Position numbers and translations under genes: made by a program
The notes under the pieces: model-generated
Seen by the model: only the letters and a program-made list of their open reading frames with translations
Told to the model about the DNA's origin: nothing
The model's database searches: none
From: Yersinia hibernica
Lineage (GTDB): Bacteria > Pseudomonadota > Gammaproteobacteria > Enterobacterales > Enterobacteriaceae
Assembly: GCF_004124235.1 (NCBI RefSeq)
Contig: NZ_CP032487.1
Coordinates: forward strand, 2,170,001-2,234,000
DNA: 64,000 nucleotides
Direction: 5' to 3'
In this document: positions 43,195 to 53,016 of the stretch, piece by piece
Layout: each line of letters begins with the position of its first letter
Position numbering within the stretch: the first letter of the stretch is position 1

Positions 43195-43449
43195 TCAACG
43201 TAACAGCAATAAAAGAAGGGTATGAATTGCAAGCATCACCACTGAGAAAATAAGGTTCAGATTACTGATAGATTTTGATCTCACCTCATCCGAAAGCTCA
43301 TCACTAACCTGAATCTTCCTGACTCGGTAAATCCAATATCCGCCAAGCACGACAAAAAACAGTGCCAATGGCACAGCTAGCAGAGGGTCACCCCACAGCA
43401 AGTATTCACTTAGCCCTGCAATAACAAACCAAAGAATGATAAAGACCAT
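43195..43449 (-). CDS. Small two- to three-helix membrane protein
   Basis: An 84-residue membrane protein with hydrophobic segments at about residues 3-18, 22-42 and 63-83, and a charged loop (RVRKIQVSDELSDEVRSKS). An AGGTGATCAATC ribosome site precedes the ATG. It converges with the GlpM-like gene. I do not recognise the family. Confidence 0.65.
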   Translation of the reverse strand: MVFIILWFVIAGLSEYLLWGDPLLAVPLALFFVVLGGYWIYRVRKIQVSDELSDEVRSKSISNLNLIFSVVMLAIHTLLLLLLR

Positions 43450-43650
43450 GATTGATCACCTAACATTTTGAGAATGCTATTTTAGCACACACCACTAAAT
43501 CGCTTAAGTTCAGGCCATATAGGTTGGCAAGCCTGAAATAAGTGAACTAGGAAAATAATGAGTAAGAGCCAAACCTAAGGGGCAATAAAGGCTTAACTCT
43601 TACTTCTGTAAAGAAACTAGTTTATTGCTCTGGCACTAGCCCACATCATA

Positions 43651-45141
43651 TTATTGTAAAAACTCTTTCAGTACCCACAGACTCACACTTCTCTCATTAA
43701 CTGGGAATACTGCCTCACCGGAACCATCGGTGGTAATAATAGCCGAGTGATTAGCTAAAAAATCAGCAAACTCTTTATTCGCTAAATTTTCCCCTAACGC
43801 GATTTTTTTGTCATTCTCAGCGCCATTTGACAGCACCACGACACAACCTGGCTCATCCTCTGTACCGGCACGGACAAAAGCGATACAGTTTTTATCATCA
43901 AAATAGTCACTTTGTGCGCCATGAGCGAAGCGCTTTCGCGCTAGAATTAATTTTTCTAATTCAGCAATCACCGGCATTTCTATCTGATAAGTCCCGCCAT
44001 CATCTCCGGTGTCTTCATAATTAGCACCAAATAAATCAGGATAAAATATACAGGGAATTCCCTGCTCACGAATTAAAATCAATGCATAGGCCAGCGGTTT
44101 AAACCAAGGCTCAACAGGAGCCTCCAGCGCTTGAAGTGGCTGAGTGTCGTGATTGGCAACTATGGTGATGGTATGCATGGGATCAACTTCAATTAATGTC
44201 CCACTGAACACTTGTGTGAGATCAAAATCCTCACCTTGATTTGACGCATTATGGAATTTGTGGTGCAAGGCCACATCAAACAACATGGCCGCCCCTTCAA
44301 CTCGTTCCAGATATTGCTGTAATTTCTCAATATCAGGCGACCAATATTCGGCAATAATCAGCAAATCATGATTCGCTTTATTTTGTACGTGCTGAATCCA
44401 TTGTTTGAAAAACCATGCGGGAATATGTTTCACTGCATCCAAACGAAAACCATCAATCGGCAGTGTCTCTAGCAACCACTCTCCCCAATAGTTTAACTCT
44501 TGCATAACTGCAGGGTTACGAAAATCAATATCGGCCCCCATGAGATAATCAAAATTACCTAACTCATCATCAACCTCGGTATTCCAACCCTCCGCGCTAT
44601 AATCATTTATAATCTTAAAAATACCCTCATCTGTCGGCTCTTCGATATGATCAACGCCGCTGAAACATTGCTTATCCCAAATAAAGGACGAGTACGTTTC
44701 ATGACGACCTGGAAAGGTGAAACGAGTATAAGCCTGTGCTTCGATAACCTCATCATCAATCTCGGTACGGTTTTCAGGATTAACTTTACGGACACTCACC
44801 TGCTCTTTTTCATCGGCACCCATTTTATGATTGAGTACAACATCAAGAAGGACCTTGATATCCATCTCCTTCAAGCGATTAATAGCATTGAATAGCCCTT
44901 CTTTGTCCCCGTATTTCGTCGCCTGAGTTCCCTTCTGTTCAAATTCACCTAAATCAAACAAGTCATAGGTATCATATCCGACCGAATACCCGCCAGAAGC
45001 GCCTTTATAAGCAGGAGGCAACCAAACATAATTCACGCCTAGCTGGCTAATATATTCAGCTTGATCAGCGACCTCCTGCCATAATTTACCCCCGTCAGGA
45101 TAATACCAATGGAAAAACTGAAAAATAGTGCAATTTTTCAT
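43651..45141 (-). CDS. amyA: Cytoplasmic alpha-amylase AmyA
   Basis: A 496-residue GH13 amylase (E. coli AmyA 495) without a signal peptide, so cytoplasmic. Catalytic residues are D235 in [10 protein letters not shown]265 in IIAEYW, and the Asp of NHDTQ (about 330). The start [18 protein letters not shown] is typical. It cuts maltodextrins internally. It stands alone, with gaps of 200 bp on one side and 145 bp on the other. Confidence 0.97.
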   Translation of the reverse strand: MKNCTIFQFFHWYYPDGGKLWQEVADQAEYISQLGVNYVWLPPAYKGASGGYSVGYDTYDLFDLGEFEQKGTQATKYGDKEGLFNAINRLKEMDIKVLLDVVLNHKMGADEKEQVSVRKVNPENRTEIDDEVIEAQAYTRFTFPGRHETYSSFIWDKQCFSGVDHIEEPTDEGIFKIINDYSAEGWNTEVDDELGNFDYLMGADIDFRNPAVMQELNYWGEWLLETLPIDGFRLDAVKHIPAWFFKQWIQHVQNKANHDLLIIAEYWSPDIEKLQQYLERVEGAAMLFDVALHHKFHNASNQGEDFDLTQVFSGTLIEVDPMHTITIVANHDTQPLQALEAPVEPWFKPLAYALILIREQGIPCIFYPDLFGANYEDTGDDGGTYQIEMPVIAELEKLILARKRFAHGAQSDYFDDKNCIAFVRAGTEDEPGCVVVLSNGAENDKKIALGENLANKEFADFLANHSAIITTDGSGEAVFPVNERSVSLWVLKEFLQ

Positions 45142-45286
45142 AGGCTTGATAACTCCGTTTCATCCTGTTTCTCATAGTATGGCCTATTTTCCAAAATTTT
45201 GACTGGTAATAAGGTAATAGACTGTGTATTCCTTTTACTCGTGAGCTAATCTGAGTCTCGCCTAGCTGTATTCTTGGGGAGTTAAA

Positions 45287-45616
45287 ATGAACATAGTGGA
45301 TATCCCATTCGGGATCACTGATTGGTCGACTGTGGATAAAACCGAGCATATTGGAGACCAAGGAATTGCATATTGGCGAACTCAGAATTTCGGTAATATC
45401 CGAGTTCGCATGGTTGAATACAGTGCGGGATACATTGCTGACCACTGGTGTTCCAAAGGGCATATTTTGCTGTGCATTGACGGTGAGTTAAGCACTGAAC
45501 TTGCTGATGGGCGTATTTTTATATTAAAAGCGGGCATGAGTTATCAAGTGGCCGATCACGCAGAAGCTCATCGCTCTTCAACCATCTCTGGCGCCAAGCT
45601 TTTTATTGTTGATTGA
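45287..45616 (+). CDS. DHCW-motif cupin protein
   Basis: A 109-residue single-domain cupin with the motif ADHWCSKGHILLCIDGEL and ELADGRIFILKAG. The group is known as DHCW-motif cupin fold. It is a small cytoplasmic barrel without a known reaction. It is divergent from amyA. Confidence 0.8.
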   Translation: MNIVDIPFGITDWSTVDKTEHIGDQGIAYWRTQNFGNIRVRMVEYSAGYIADHWCSKGHILLCIDGELSTELADGRIFILKAGMSYQVADHAEAHRSSTISGAKLFIVD

Positions 45617-45651
45617 ATTAAAACATTCAGAATATTATTGCGTTCTTATAA

Positions 45652-45682
45652 CAGCTAACAGTCAGCCCTCGACTGTTAGCTG
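45652..45682. terminator. Hairpin between convergent genes
   Basis: CAGCTAACAGTC and GACTGTTAGCTG form a perfect 12-bp stem with a 7-base loop. It lies between the convergent cupin and DUF1453-like genes, and outer GTTCT/AGAAC bases add to it. No T run is seen, so it may work through rho or as a boundary hairpin. Confidence 0.6.
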
Positions 45683-45695
45683 AGAGAACATTTTC

Positions 45696-46193
45696 TTATT
45701 GCCCTTCAGGTAACGAATCAACTGGGTTATCCGGATATAATACTCGGATACGTCGCCGCACGATTTCAACCTGAAATGCAGCCATGACTGCAATCATAAT
45801 CAGGATTTCACCAAATCCGCCTTGCTCAGTGGGTTGATTGTAAAGGTACTGTAGTGTGCCAATAATCCATTTTGATCCCACGAGCAGCAGAAATAAAGTT
45901 ATGGTCAGTGGTGTTCCTTTGCAAAAAATACGGCCATCCGGTTCACGCCAAACTTCAATAAGACGGCCTTGTAAAACACCGATGACGATACTAAATAAAA
46001 CACCACTGCCTAATACAACCCAGGAAGTCATAGTAGCGGGCATATATGTGCCACCCACGACCAACCCGACCATCCCATAAATCCAAACCCATTTAAAACG
46101 AGCAGGGCCTAACGACACCTCGTGACTGACCGACTGACGGTACAATGCAAAAAGTGTTAGCACCAGAATAATCAGTATTTGTACGGGAGTCAT
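45696..46193 (-). CDS. CcdC-like membrane protein (DUF1453)
   Basis: A 165-residue membrane protein with four or five hydrophobic segments (ILIILVLTLFALY, WVWIYGMVGLVVG, WVVLGSGVLFSIVIGVL, ITLFLLLVGSKWIIGTL, ILIMIAVMAAF). It resembles CcdC/DUF1453 proteins. The start at 46193 is used because AAGGAG lies 6-8 bases before it; the longer frame begins within non-conserved sequence. Confidence 0.7.
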   Translation of the reverse strand: MTPVQILIILVLTLFALYRQSVSHEVSLGPARFKWVWIYGMVGLVVGGTYMPATMTSWVVLGSGVLFSIVIGVLQGRLIEVWREPDGRIFCKGTPLTITLFLLLVGSKWIIGTLQYLYNQPTEQGGFGEILIMIAVMAAFQVEIVRRRIRVLYPDNPVDSLPEGQ

Positions 46194-46610
46194 CGCCATC
46201 TCCTTTAAGAGAAGCTTCCAGTCAGCAATAAAACACCTTATTTGACCATAATACCCAGTGAAATGGGCAGTGTAGGGATGCTTTATCAGTCTTTGGACAA
46301 CAGCAAACAAAAACTTTCTATCAAGACCGGTTAGCCATAAACTGCCAACCCGACCTGTACAAAGTTTAGCCTATTTTTTGATAATTAACAGGAAATCAGT
46401 CGAGTCGATTTTATTTGGCATTTACATTAAACTGCTTTAACTATTTGTTATTAAAATCTCAACATTACTTTCATGCTGAGTGACGATAAAACATCTCTAG
46501 TGAAAATAACATTCAGATATCTCCCGGTCTTATTTAATATCATCATATTAATGATAAACTTGCACGGCTATTTATCGAGCAATAGCAATGACATTTAAAG
46601 AGGAATATAA

Positions 46611-47345
46611 ATGGCTCAAAATATTTATGATAACCAAGTTTTTTTTTCAGGCTATGCCAAACTGAGCCGTTCAGTCGATGGGTTGGATGGGGCTCCCGAG
46701 TGGCCAGCTATCTGCAAAATCCTACCACCACTGTCTGGACGAAAAGTTGTCGATTTAGGTTGTGGTTACGGCTGGTTTTGCCGATATGCGCATCAACAAG
46801 GCGCAACCGAAATCTTAGGACTCGATGTCTCCGAAAGAATGTTAAATCGCGCTAAAGAAATGGCGACTGACGAAAGTATTATTTATCGCCGCGAAGATTT
46901 GGAAAATGCCAAACTACCACAACAGATGTACCATTTGGCATACAGCTCTCTGACGCTGCATTACATCAAAGCGCTTCCGGAGTTGTTAACTACAATTTAT
47001 AACACCTTGCTTCCGGGCGGAGATTTTATTTTTTCCGCAGAACATCCTATCTATACAGCACCTCAGCAACCCGGTTGGTTGGTTGCCGATGATGGGCAAA
47101 AATCATGGCCAGTAAATAGTTACCAAGCTGAAGGTGAACGGATAACAAACTGGCTAGCAGAAGGTGTTATTAAGCAACATAGAACATTAGGAACTTATAT
47201 TAATCTATTGATTGAGCACGGTTTCGTTATTACACATTTAGATGAGTGGGGCCCGACGGCACAGCAAATTACAGATTGTCCTGCGTTAGAGGAAGAAAAA
47301 GAACGCCCAATGATATTCTTGATCTCAGCGCAAAAACCTGTCTGA
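46611..47345 (+). CDS. Class I SAM-dependent methyltransferase
   Basis: A 244-residue protein. The SAM-binding region is VVDLGCGYGWFCRYAHQQGATEILGLDVSERML (motif I and the acidic tip of beta2) at about residues 46-80, followed by YSSLTLHYIKALP and LLPGGDFIFSAEHP. Substrate is not indicated. AGAGGA precedes the ATG. It stands alone after a 300-bp gap that is AT-rich with no clear feature. Confidence 0.85.
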   Translation: MAQNIYDNQVFFSGYAKLSRSVDGLDGAPEWPAICKILPPLSGRKVVDLGCGYGWFCRYAHQQGATEILGLDVSERMLNRAKEMATDESIIYRREDLENAKLPQQMYHLAYSSLTLHYIKALPELLTTIYNTLLPGGDFIFSAEHPIYTAPQQPGWLVADDGQKSWPVNSYQAEGERITNWLAEGVIKQHRTLGTYINLLIEHGFVITHLDEWGPTAQQITDCPALEEEKERPMIFLISAQKPV

Positions 47346-47588
47346 CGGCGAATTTAAGCAATTAACAAATCACTATAATCTCATTATCCGCTATCGGGGA
47401 GGTTAACTCCCCCGCCCCTCTTTCGACAGATATTCCTAGAATAGTATTTCATACGCCCTAAAATGGGGCCTACTCCCCAATTCAGTGCATTTATATGCTT
47501 AAATCTATTATTAACCCTCAATTAATCAATGAGTTATATATGGCGTAGATCTTGCTTATTAACTGTAATGATACCAGAGGAGGTTAAT

Positions 47589-47672
47589 ATGAAAACAATG
47601 TCAGCATACTACTTACAATACACCGCTTTTCTGCTCCTAATTGCTGGAGTTATTAATTTTGTTTTTCAGTAA
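47589..47672 (+). CDS. 27-aa single-helix membrane protein
   Basis: An ORF of 27 codons with a very strong GAGGAGG ribosome site 6 bases before ATG 47589. The product is MKTMSAYYLQYTAFLLLIAG followed by VINFVFQ, a single transmembrane helix (about residues 8-26). A rho-independent terminator follows at once (47684). It has all the marks of an enterobacterial small membrane protein gene. I do not match it to a named one. Confidence 0.7.
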   Translation: MKTMSAYYLQYTAFLLLIAGVINFVFQ

Positions 47673-47683
47673 CCACTAAAAGA

Positions 47684-47714
47684 GCCCCACAATTGTGCGG
47701 CTCTTTTTCATCAT
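47684..47714 (+). terminator. Rho-independent terminator
   Basis: AAAGAGCC and GGCTCTTT form a stem around CCACAATTGTGC, with a following T run. It closes the 27-aa gene. Confidence 0.85.
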
Positions 47715-47835
47715 TACGTGGCTACAGCATTATGGACGATGACATAGACCATTTCCCCACAGCTTAGGGGAAATGCGAAGCACGGCCATTATTGGTTTTG
47801 GTCCGTTGATCAGCTGCAGTTAGCGGAGGCAATCA

Positions 47836-48618
47836 TCAACAATCTAAGTTTAGATTATTTCTATTCTCTTCTTTTATATCGCAGACGATTTTATTTAACT
47901 GCCGAAAGTTAGTGTAACCTAACACTATAATAGCCCCCATAAAGAAAAACCCAATAATCAGTCCGAAATATACTTTTATAGCTATCATTTCGCTGGCAAT
48001 TGCGTCTTGTAACTCCTCCTTTATATCTTTGTCACTTGAAAGCAAGTACTCACATGCTAAATAGTTAATATTATCTTCATCTGGGATGAGCTTTTGACAG
48101 TCTTTTTTATTATAACTATTATTTTTCTCATAATTGTAAACTCTATACTTTGATATTAATACACTTTCACCTTTATATGTATAAGTGACATAATTCACTT
48201 TCATTTTCGGGGCAGCATATAACATATTCAGACCAGCACCAAAACACAGAACGCCCAAAATAGACATCATTATCACTTCAAATCTTATTTGTCTTCTGAC
48301 TCCTAACATGCCAAAAAAACCGGAAAAACGGAAGAGTGAACGTTCAATTTTATTCTGATCCAATGCGTCGCAAATTATCTTCACATCACTTTCACTTTTA
48401 ACATTTACACCATTAAATAGGCGAAATAACTGGACGTTAAAATAGGCGTCATCATGCTTTTTAAGGTCATTATCCGTATAGTTAACACGAATCGCCCTAA
48501 GAAATAGTTTTATAAAAAATGAAATACCACCAACACGAACAAAGCATAGGATAAAAATCAATATTATTAATAAATTTTTATAAACATCAAGGTAGCCAGA
48601 AAATACGTCATTCATCAT
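47836..48618 (-). CDS. Membrane protein of unknown family (DUF6216-like)
   Basis: A 260-residue AT-rich protein. Hydrophobic segments are near residues 13-33 (LLIILIFILCFVRVGG), 117-138 and 214-238. A hydrophilic loop between the second and third (about 140-210) is periplasmic in a likely layout, with three Cys. I only tentatively link it to DUF6216. A ribosome site GGGATGG precedes the ATG. It is isolated. Confidence 0.55.
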   Translation of the reverse strand: MMNDVFSGYLDVYKNLLIILIFILCFVRVGGISFFIKLFLRAIRVNYTDNDLKKHDDAYFNVQLFRLFNGVNVKSESDVKIICDALDQNKIERSLFRFSGFFGMLGVRRQIRFEVIMMSILGVLCFGAGLNMLYAAPKMKVNYVTYTYKGESVLISKYRVYNYEKNNSYNKKDCQKLIPDEDNINYLACEYLLSSDKDIKEELQDAIASEMIAIKVYFGLIIGFFFMGAIIVLGYTNFRQLNKIVCDIKEENRNNLNLDC

Positions 48619-49165
48619 TCACCATCCCTTTTATGAATTCCCAACGCGTTAATGTTACACAATGACTTGCTAAGAGTCTGTTATGTCAATCAGTATTAAC
48701 ACTACGGTCCATTGTAAATAATCTAACCATTAATGCATTATTTTATTTATGTGTACCGAAGAAAACCTCTGTGAAATTCCGTGTTGACGGCACAATATGA
48801 CTAGTGCAGACGAGAGCACTGATGGAAACTCAGCTATTGATACTTGGAGTACTTCGTCAAGTCGCCCGTCAAAACTCAGTTTATTTGGCATAATAAGGTT
48901 CTATATTTATCATTTTATTGATGACATTGCCCTTAGCGTTCAAAACTGAGCGCAAAAAATATTTATTAAAAACTTAGCTAAACAATATAAAATTTCACTT
49001 ATTTAACTTACCTATCAGTTTCTATTTAATATTTATATTATTAATTGTTTAAACAACCTTTTCACTTGCTTTTATATTTAAATGCCGATTGTTTAAATCT
49101 AAAATAACGATTACCATTAATCGCGAAGTTCATTTTTCACTCTGCTAACTAAAAGGATGTTTAGC
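48619..49165. other. Gene-free AT-rich region before the cupin gene
   Basis: The approximately 545 bp have no convincing ORF. Near the cupin start, ATTGTTTAAA occurs at about 49041 and 49087, a 10-bp direct repeat 46 bp apart that could be an activator or repressor site. Nothing else is distinct. Confidence 0.4.
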
Positions 49166-49552
49166 ATGATAAAGTTTTCAAATTTTAATAGTCATAAAAT
49201 AAAAGAAGATCTTGCAGTGGGTATATCAATTATAGAAATGTTTAAAAAAGAAGGTTTACAGGCCTATGGGACAACGATTGATCAAGGAAAGTATGTTGGT
49301 TGCCATAGCCATGCCGAGGGTGAAGAGTGGTATATTATCCTTTCAGGTCAGGGGTCTATTTGGACCGCAGATGATATAGACGGTATTTTAACTCATTACC
49401 GCGAAGATAAATTTAATAAAGGTTCTGTATTCTGTATTTATCCCAATACAGCACATCAACTCATCGCGCAGACAACAGTAGAATTCATATTTTTATGCCC
49501 AGAATCGCATATTACTTATGATAGACACATGTTTGAAGATATTTTTAGCTAA
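49166..49552 (+). CDS. Cupin-domain protein
   Basis: A 128-residue cupin. The metal-binding motif is GCHSHAEGEEWYIILSGQG (about residues 46-64) with the second His in CIYPNTAHQL. It resembles small sugar-binding or polyketide-type cupins. The start ATG 49166 is preferred because AAAGGA lies 8 bases before it; ATG 49157 lies inside that site. Reaction unknown. Confidence 0.75.
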   Translation: MIKFSNFNSHKIKEDLAVGISIIEMFKKEGLQAYGTTIDQGKYVGCHSHAEGEEWYIILSGQGSIWTADDIDGILTHYREDKFNKGSVFCIYPNTAHQLIAQTTVEFIFLCPESHITYDRHMFEDIFS

Positions 49553-49749
49553 TCTGAGCCGTTGTTCCACACATAACAATACTGCTAGGGTCAGTACGGC
49601 ATCGACTTTGAACACCTATGATTATTCCGCTTCTCACTGTTATACAGACCTTAGCCAACTTAGATAAATAATTTTGTTAAAAAATATCCAAACAGTAACA
49701 CTCATCTATTAACCATCGCGTTAAATGGATGAGTGACTTTCATCATGAC

Positions 49750-49909
49750 ATGTAAATTATTGACATTAATGGCGGCCCCGCATTCTCTCTATCGTATCGA
49801 TAGCAATTATCAGCATGGTGTGTAACTAATAACGCCAATGCTGAAACCTTTTACCTCAATACACCAGTGTTAATTACCCATATGATTACCGCTGCTGATG
49901 GGGGAAATT
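49750..49909 (+). pseudogene. P2-type tail sheath (FI) fragment, frameshifted
   Basis: In two frames the text gives DINGG, then RILSIVSIAIISMVC, and NAETFYLNTPVLITH. These match the intact gpFI at residues 12-52 (EINDGTR, RVISTVSTAIVGMVC, AAAFPLNTPVLITN). At least two frameshifts and stops are present. It is a relic of a second P2-like prophage. Confidence 0.8.
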
Positions 49910-49990
49910 AATCACTCATTTTTTACACGGATCGTGGTAGAGCCTGACAGCAAATAGACAGCCGAAATAAGAGAAATGTAAATTGACGGA

Positions 49991-50254
49991 AATAAAACCT
50001 GCAAGACTGGAATAAATAATTTCAGAATTCATGATTTAAGATATACATGGGTAAGCTGATTAGTTCAATCCGGAGTTCCTATTTCTACATTACAAGAAAT
50101 GGGTGGATGGGAAAGTATTGAAATGGTGAGAAGGTATGCACACCTTTCACCAATTCATTTAACTCAACACGCGAGGCAAATAGATGGAATATTAAATATT
50201 AATGGCACGAATATGGCACGTGAATATAATCAAGATATATTTAATATAATCTAA
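49991..50254 (+). pseudogene. Integrase C-terminal remnant next to tRNA-Lys
   Basis: The frame reads KTCKTGINNFRIHDLRYTWVS, TGA at the place of a Trp, then [31 protein letters not shown] and a divergent tail to TAA 50252-50254. The HDLR and RRYAHL (catalytic Tyr) boxes are intact, so decay is recent. The N-terminal two thirds are missing. It faces the 3' end of tRNA-Lys at a distance of 15 bp. Confidence 0.85.
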
Positions 50255-50268
50255 GTGTTTGATTTTGT

Positions 50269-50344
<76 letters not shown>

Positions 50345-50704
50345 AACGGCAATAATTATTCTCCTGTTAGCCTTTGCTGTCAAACACTTCATCGGATTTT
50401 TCTCTTTATACCCGTTGATATTTTTCTTTGTGGATTAATTATGCATCTAGCACTTGCGATTATTGTTAGTTATGTAACTTCATGTTGTAATTCCATGCGC
50501 TGTGATGAACTTAACAAAATTCAGTGTGTGAAATATAAACACTGGAAAACGGGCTGTATTGTGCAATTATTGTTGCGAAGATATTAAATAATTCGAAAAT
50601 TGTATTTAAAACATACAAAAAAGCCAACAGACAGACAGGGTAAGACCAAAGAGCCAACATAGAGCTCAACAACTTCACAAATACAGGAAGAGGGAATGGG
50701 AAAG

Positions 50705-52126
50705 ATGGTAGACCAATCCAAGATAGTGGCAGATCCATTGCCGGAACCTGAAGAGCATCTTCAACGAAGTCTCTCCAACCGCCATATTCAGCTTATTGCT
50801 ATTGGTGGTGCCATAGGTACCGGCTTGTTTATGGGATCGGGTAAAACCATCAGCCTTGCCGGGCCGTCGATTATCTTCGTTTATATGATAATCGGCTTTA
50901 TGCTGTTCTTCGTGATGCGAGCAATGGGTGAATTGCTGCTTTCGAATCTGAAATATAAATCGTTCAGTGATTTTGCCGCTGATCTACTCGGCCCATGGGC
51001 GGGCTTTTTCACCGGTTGGACTTACTGGTTTTGTTGGGTAATCACCGGAATCGCCGATGTGGTTGCCATCACAGCTTATGCACAGTTCTGGTTCCCCGAC
51101 TTCTCACAGTGGGTGGCCTCATTATTGGTGGTGTTGCTGTTGCTGTCACTCAACCTGGCGACAGTAAAAATGTTCGGTGAGATGGAGTTCTGGTTTGCCA
51201 TGATTAAAATTGTGGCAATTGTGGCGTTGATCTTTGCCGGCTTGACCATGGTATTAATGAGCTATCAATCCCCATCAGGTACAACCGCATCATTTACCCA
51301 TTTGTGGAATGATGGCGGCATGTTCCCCAAAGGAATCAGTGGCTTCTTTGCCGGTTTCCAGATTGCCGTTTTTGCTTTTGTTGGCATTGAATTAGTTGGC
51401 ACCACTGCCGCTGAAACCAAAGATCCCGAGGTGGTATTACCGCGCGCGATTAACTCCATTCCTATCCGTATAATCATGTTCTATGTTTTCTCATTGATTA
51501 TGATTATGTCTGTGACACCATGGAGCTCTGTAGTCGCGGATAAAAGCCCCTTTGTTGAGTTATTCGTCTTAGTCGGCCTGCCTGCCGCGGCCAGTGTGAT
51601 AAACTTTGTGGTGTTGACCTCTGCGGCCTCTTCCGCCAACAGCGGCGTGTTCTCCACCAGCCGTATGCTGTTCGGTCTAGCCAAAGAGGGAGATGCGCCA
51701 AAACAGTTTGGTAAATTATCGCGCCGCTCTGTTCCCGCCTCGGGCCTGACATTCTCTTGTATTTGCCTGTTAGGTGGCGTGGTGCTGATTTACCTTATTC
51801 CAAACGTCATGACGGTCTTTACTCTGGTTACCACGGTATCGGCGATTCTGTTTATGTTCGTCTGGACTATCATCCTTTGCTCTTATCTGGTTTATCGCAA
51901 AAGACGCCCGGCACTGCATAAAAAATCCATCTACAAAATGCCCGCCGGGATCTTCATGTCTTGGGTATGCATGGCATTCTTCGCCTTTGTATTGGTGCTG
52001 TTGACGTTAGAAAGTGATACCCGCCAGGCCCTGATTGTGACGCCACTGTGGTTTGTTGTTCTGACCATCGGCTATATCATCTTGAAAAAGCGCAGAACCC
52101 GCTTGTACGAAAGCAATAATCGTTAA
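50705..52126 (+). CDS. cycA: D-serine/D-alanine/glycine transporter CycA
   Basis: A 473-residue amino-acid permease of the APC family with 12 membrane segments, close to E. coli CycA throughout (NRHIQLIAIGGAIGTGLFMGSG, GEMEFWFAMIKIVAIV, VFAFVGIELVGTTAAETKDPE). It imports glycine, D-Ser, D-Ala and D-cycloserine with protons. The start MVDQ at 50705 matches E. coli; ATG 50696 lies 9 bases upstream in frame and has a better-spaced AGGA. In E. coli GcvB RNA represses it; not visible here. Confidence 0.97.
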   Translation: MVDQSKIVADPLPEPEEHLQRSLSNRHIQLIAIGGAIGTGLFMGSGKTISLAGPSIIFVYMIIGFMLFFVMRAMGELLLSNLKYKSFSDFAADLLGPWAGFFTGWTYWFCWVITGIADVVAITAYAQFWFPDFSQWVASLLVVLLLLSLNLATVKMFGEMEFWFAMIKIVAIVALIFAGLTMVLMSYQSPSGTTASFTHLWNDGGMFPKGISGFFAGFQIAVFAFVGIELVGTTAAETKDPEVVLPRAINSIPIRIIMFYVFSLIMIMSVTPWSSVVADKSPFVELFVLVGLPAAASVINFVVLTSAASSANSGVFSTSRMLFGLAKEGDAPKQFGKLSRRSVPASGLTFSCICLLGGVVLIYLIPNVMTVFTLVTTVSAILFMFVWTIILCSYLVYRKRRPALHKKSIYKMPAGIFMSWVCMAFFAFVLVLLTLESDTRQALIVTPLWFVVLTIGYIILKKRRTRLYESNNR

Positions 52127-52140
52127 ATAACAAATTGTTA

Positions 52141-52170
52141 GCAGGTGCCCCCCCCTCTGGCACCTGTTTT
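52141..52170. terminator. Rho-independent terminator after cycA
   Basis: GCAGGTGCC and GGCACCTG form a stem with a C-rich loop, followed by TTTT. It sits between cycA and the convergent AraC gene and serves cycA mainly. Confidence 0.8.
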
Positions 52171-52186
52171 CATTTGATTTAAGTGC

Positions 52187-52993
52187 TTAAGGGGCGGTTA
52201 TCGCCTCGCGCAATCGGCTTGGTGTTAAGCCAAAATGTTGCTGAAAACGCGAAGTAAAACGGGATGCGGAGCTATAGCCATGTTGCGCGGCAATTTCACC
52301 AATTGGCAATGAGGTAGTTTGTAACGCATGCAACGCGCATCCCATGCGCACTTCTTCCAAAATGACCCGAAACTGGCGCTCCTCTTGCAGTAATTTGCGC
52401 CGCAAGGTGGACTCGCCCATATGCAGGGATTGCGCCACATCACACACACTCCAGTGACGGGCGAGATCAAGCAGAATAATTTGTTGCACCTGTTCAGCCA
52501 GTTTATCCCGCCGGTCGATTAATAATGTTCCCAAATGCCCGGCTAAGTGAAGGGCTAATAAAACGCCCATGGCTGAATGCTGCAGCAGTGCATCCGGCGC
52601 GTGATTTTGCAGGTTGAGTAATAAGCTATCCCAAGCTCTGCGGGTATTAGCATCCAGAGGGACACATAAAGATGCAGTGACCGGTGTCACGGCCAGCGCC
52701 CCATACCATTGGCGGAACTGGCGCAACAAGCTTGGCGGCAGATAGACCATATCAGAGCAGTAATGTCCGCGCTCCGGCGTATTGGCGATACTGACCTCCG
52801 TGCCGGCGGGGAACAAAATCATGGTAGATTGCCCGGCACTGGCGGCCTGTGAACCCCATTGCACCAATTTACTGCCTTGTCGCACATGACAGAGCGCGGG
52901 AGTGAACACCGTCACCCGATGCAGGGTATGCGCGCGACGGGCAACAATTTCGGCGCTCGAGACTGCCATCTGGCTGTGGTTTATCTGCTGCAT
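52187..52993 (-). CDS. AraC-family transcription regulator
   Basis: A 268-residue protein. The N-terminal half is a cupin-like sensor (FTPALCHVRQGSKLV, ILFPAGTEVSIAN), and the C-terminal half has two HTHs (SVCDVAQSLHMGESTLRRKLL and LPIGEIAAQHGYSSASRFTSRFQQHFG, then TPSRLRE). The target is likely the ybcL-like gene just upstream, which points the same way; ligand unknown. The start at 52993 is used with AGGG before it; the longer frame overlaps ybcL. Confidence 0.85.
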   Translation of the reverse strand: MQQINHSQMAVSSAEIVARRAHTLHRVTVFTPALCHVRQGSKLVQWGSQAASAGQSTMILFPAGTEVSIANTPERGHYCSDMVYLPPSLLRQFRQWYGALAVTPVTASLCVPLDANTRRAWDSLLLNLQNHAPDALLQHSAMGVLLALHLAGHLGTLLIDRRDKLAEQVQQIILLDLARHWSVCDVAQSLHMGESTLRRKLLQEERQFRVILEEVRMGCALHALQTTSLPIGEIAAQHGYSSASRFTSRFQQHFGLTPSRLREAITAP

Positions 52994-53016
52994 ACATTCT
53001 GCCCTTGGTTTAAGAA

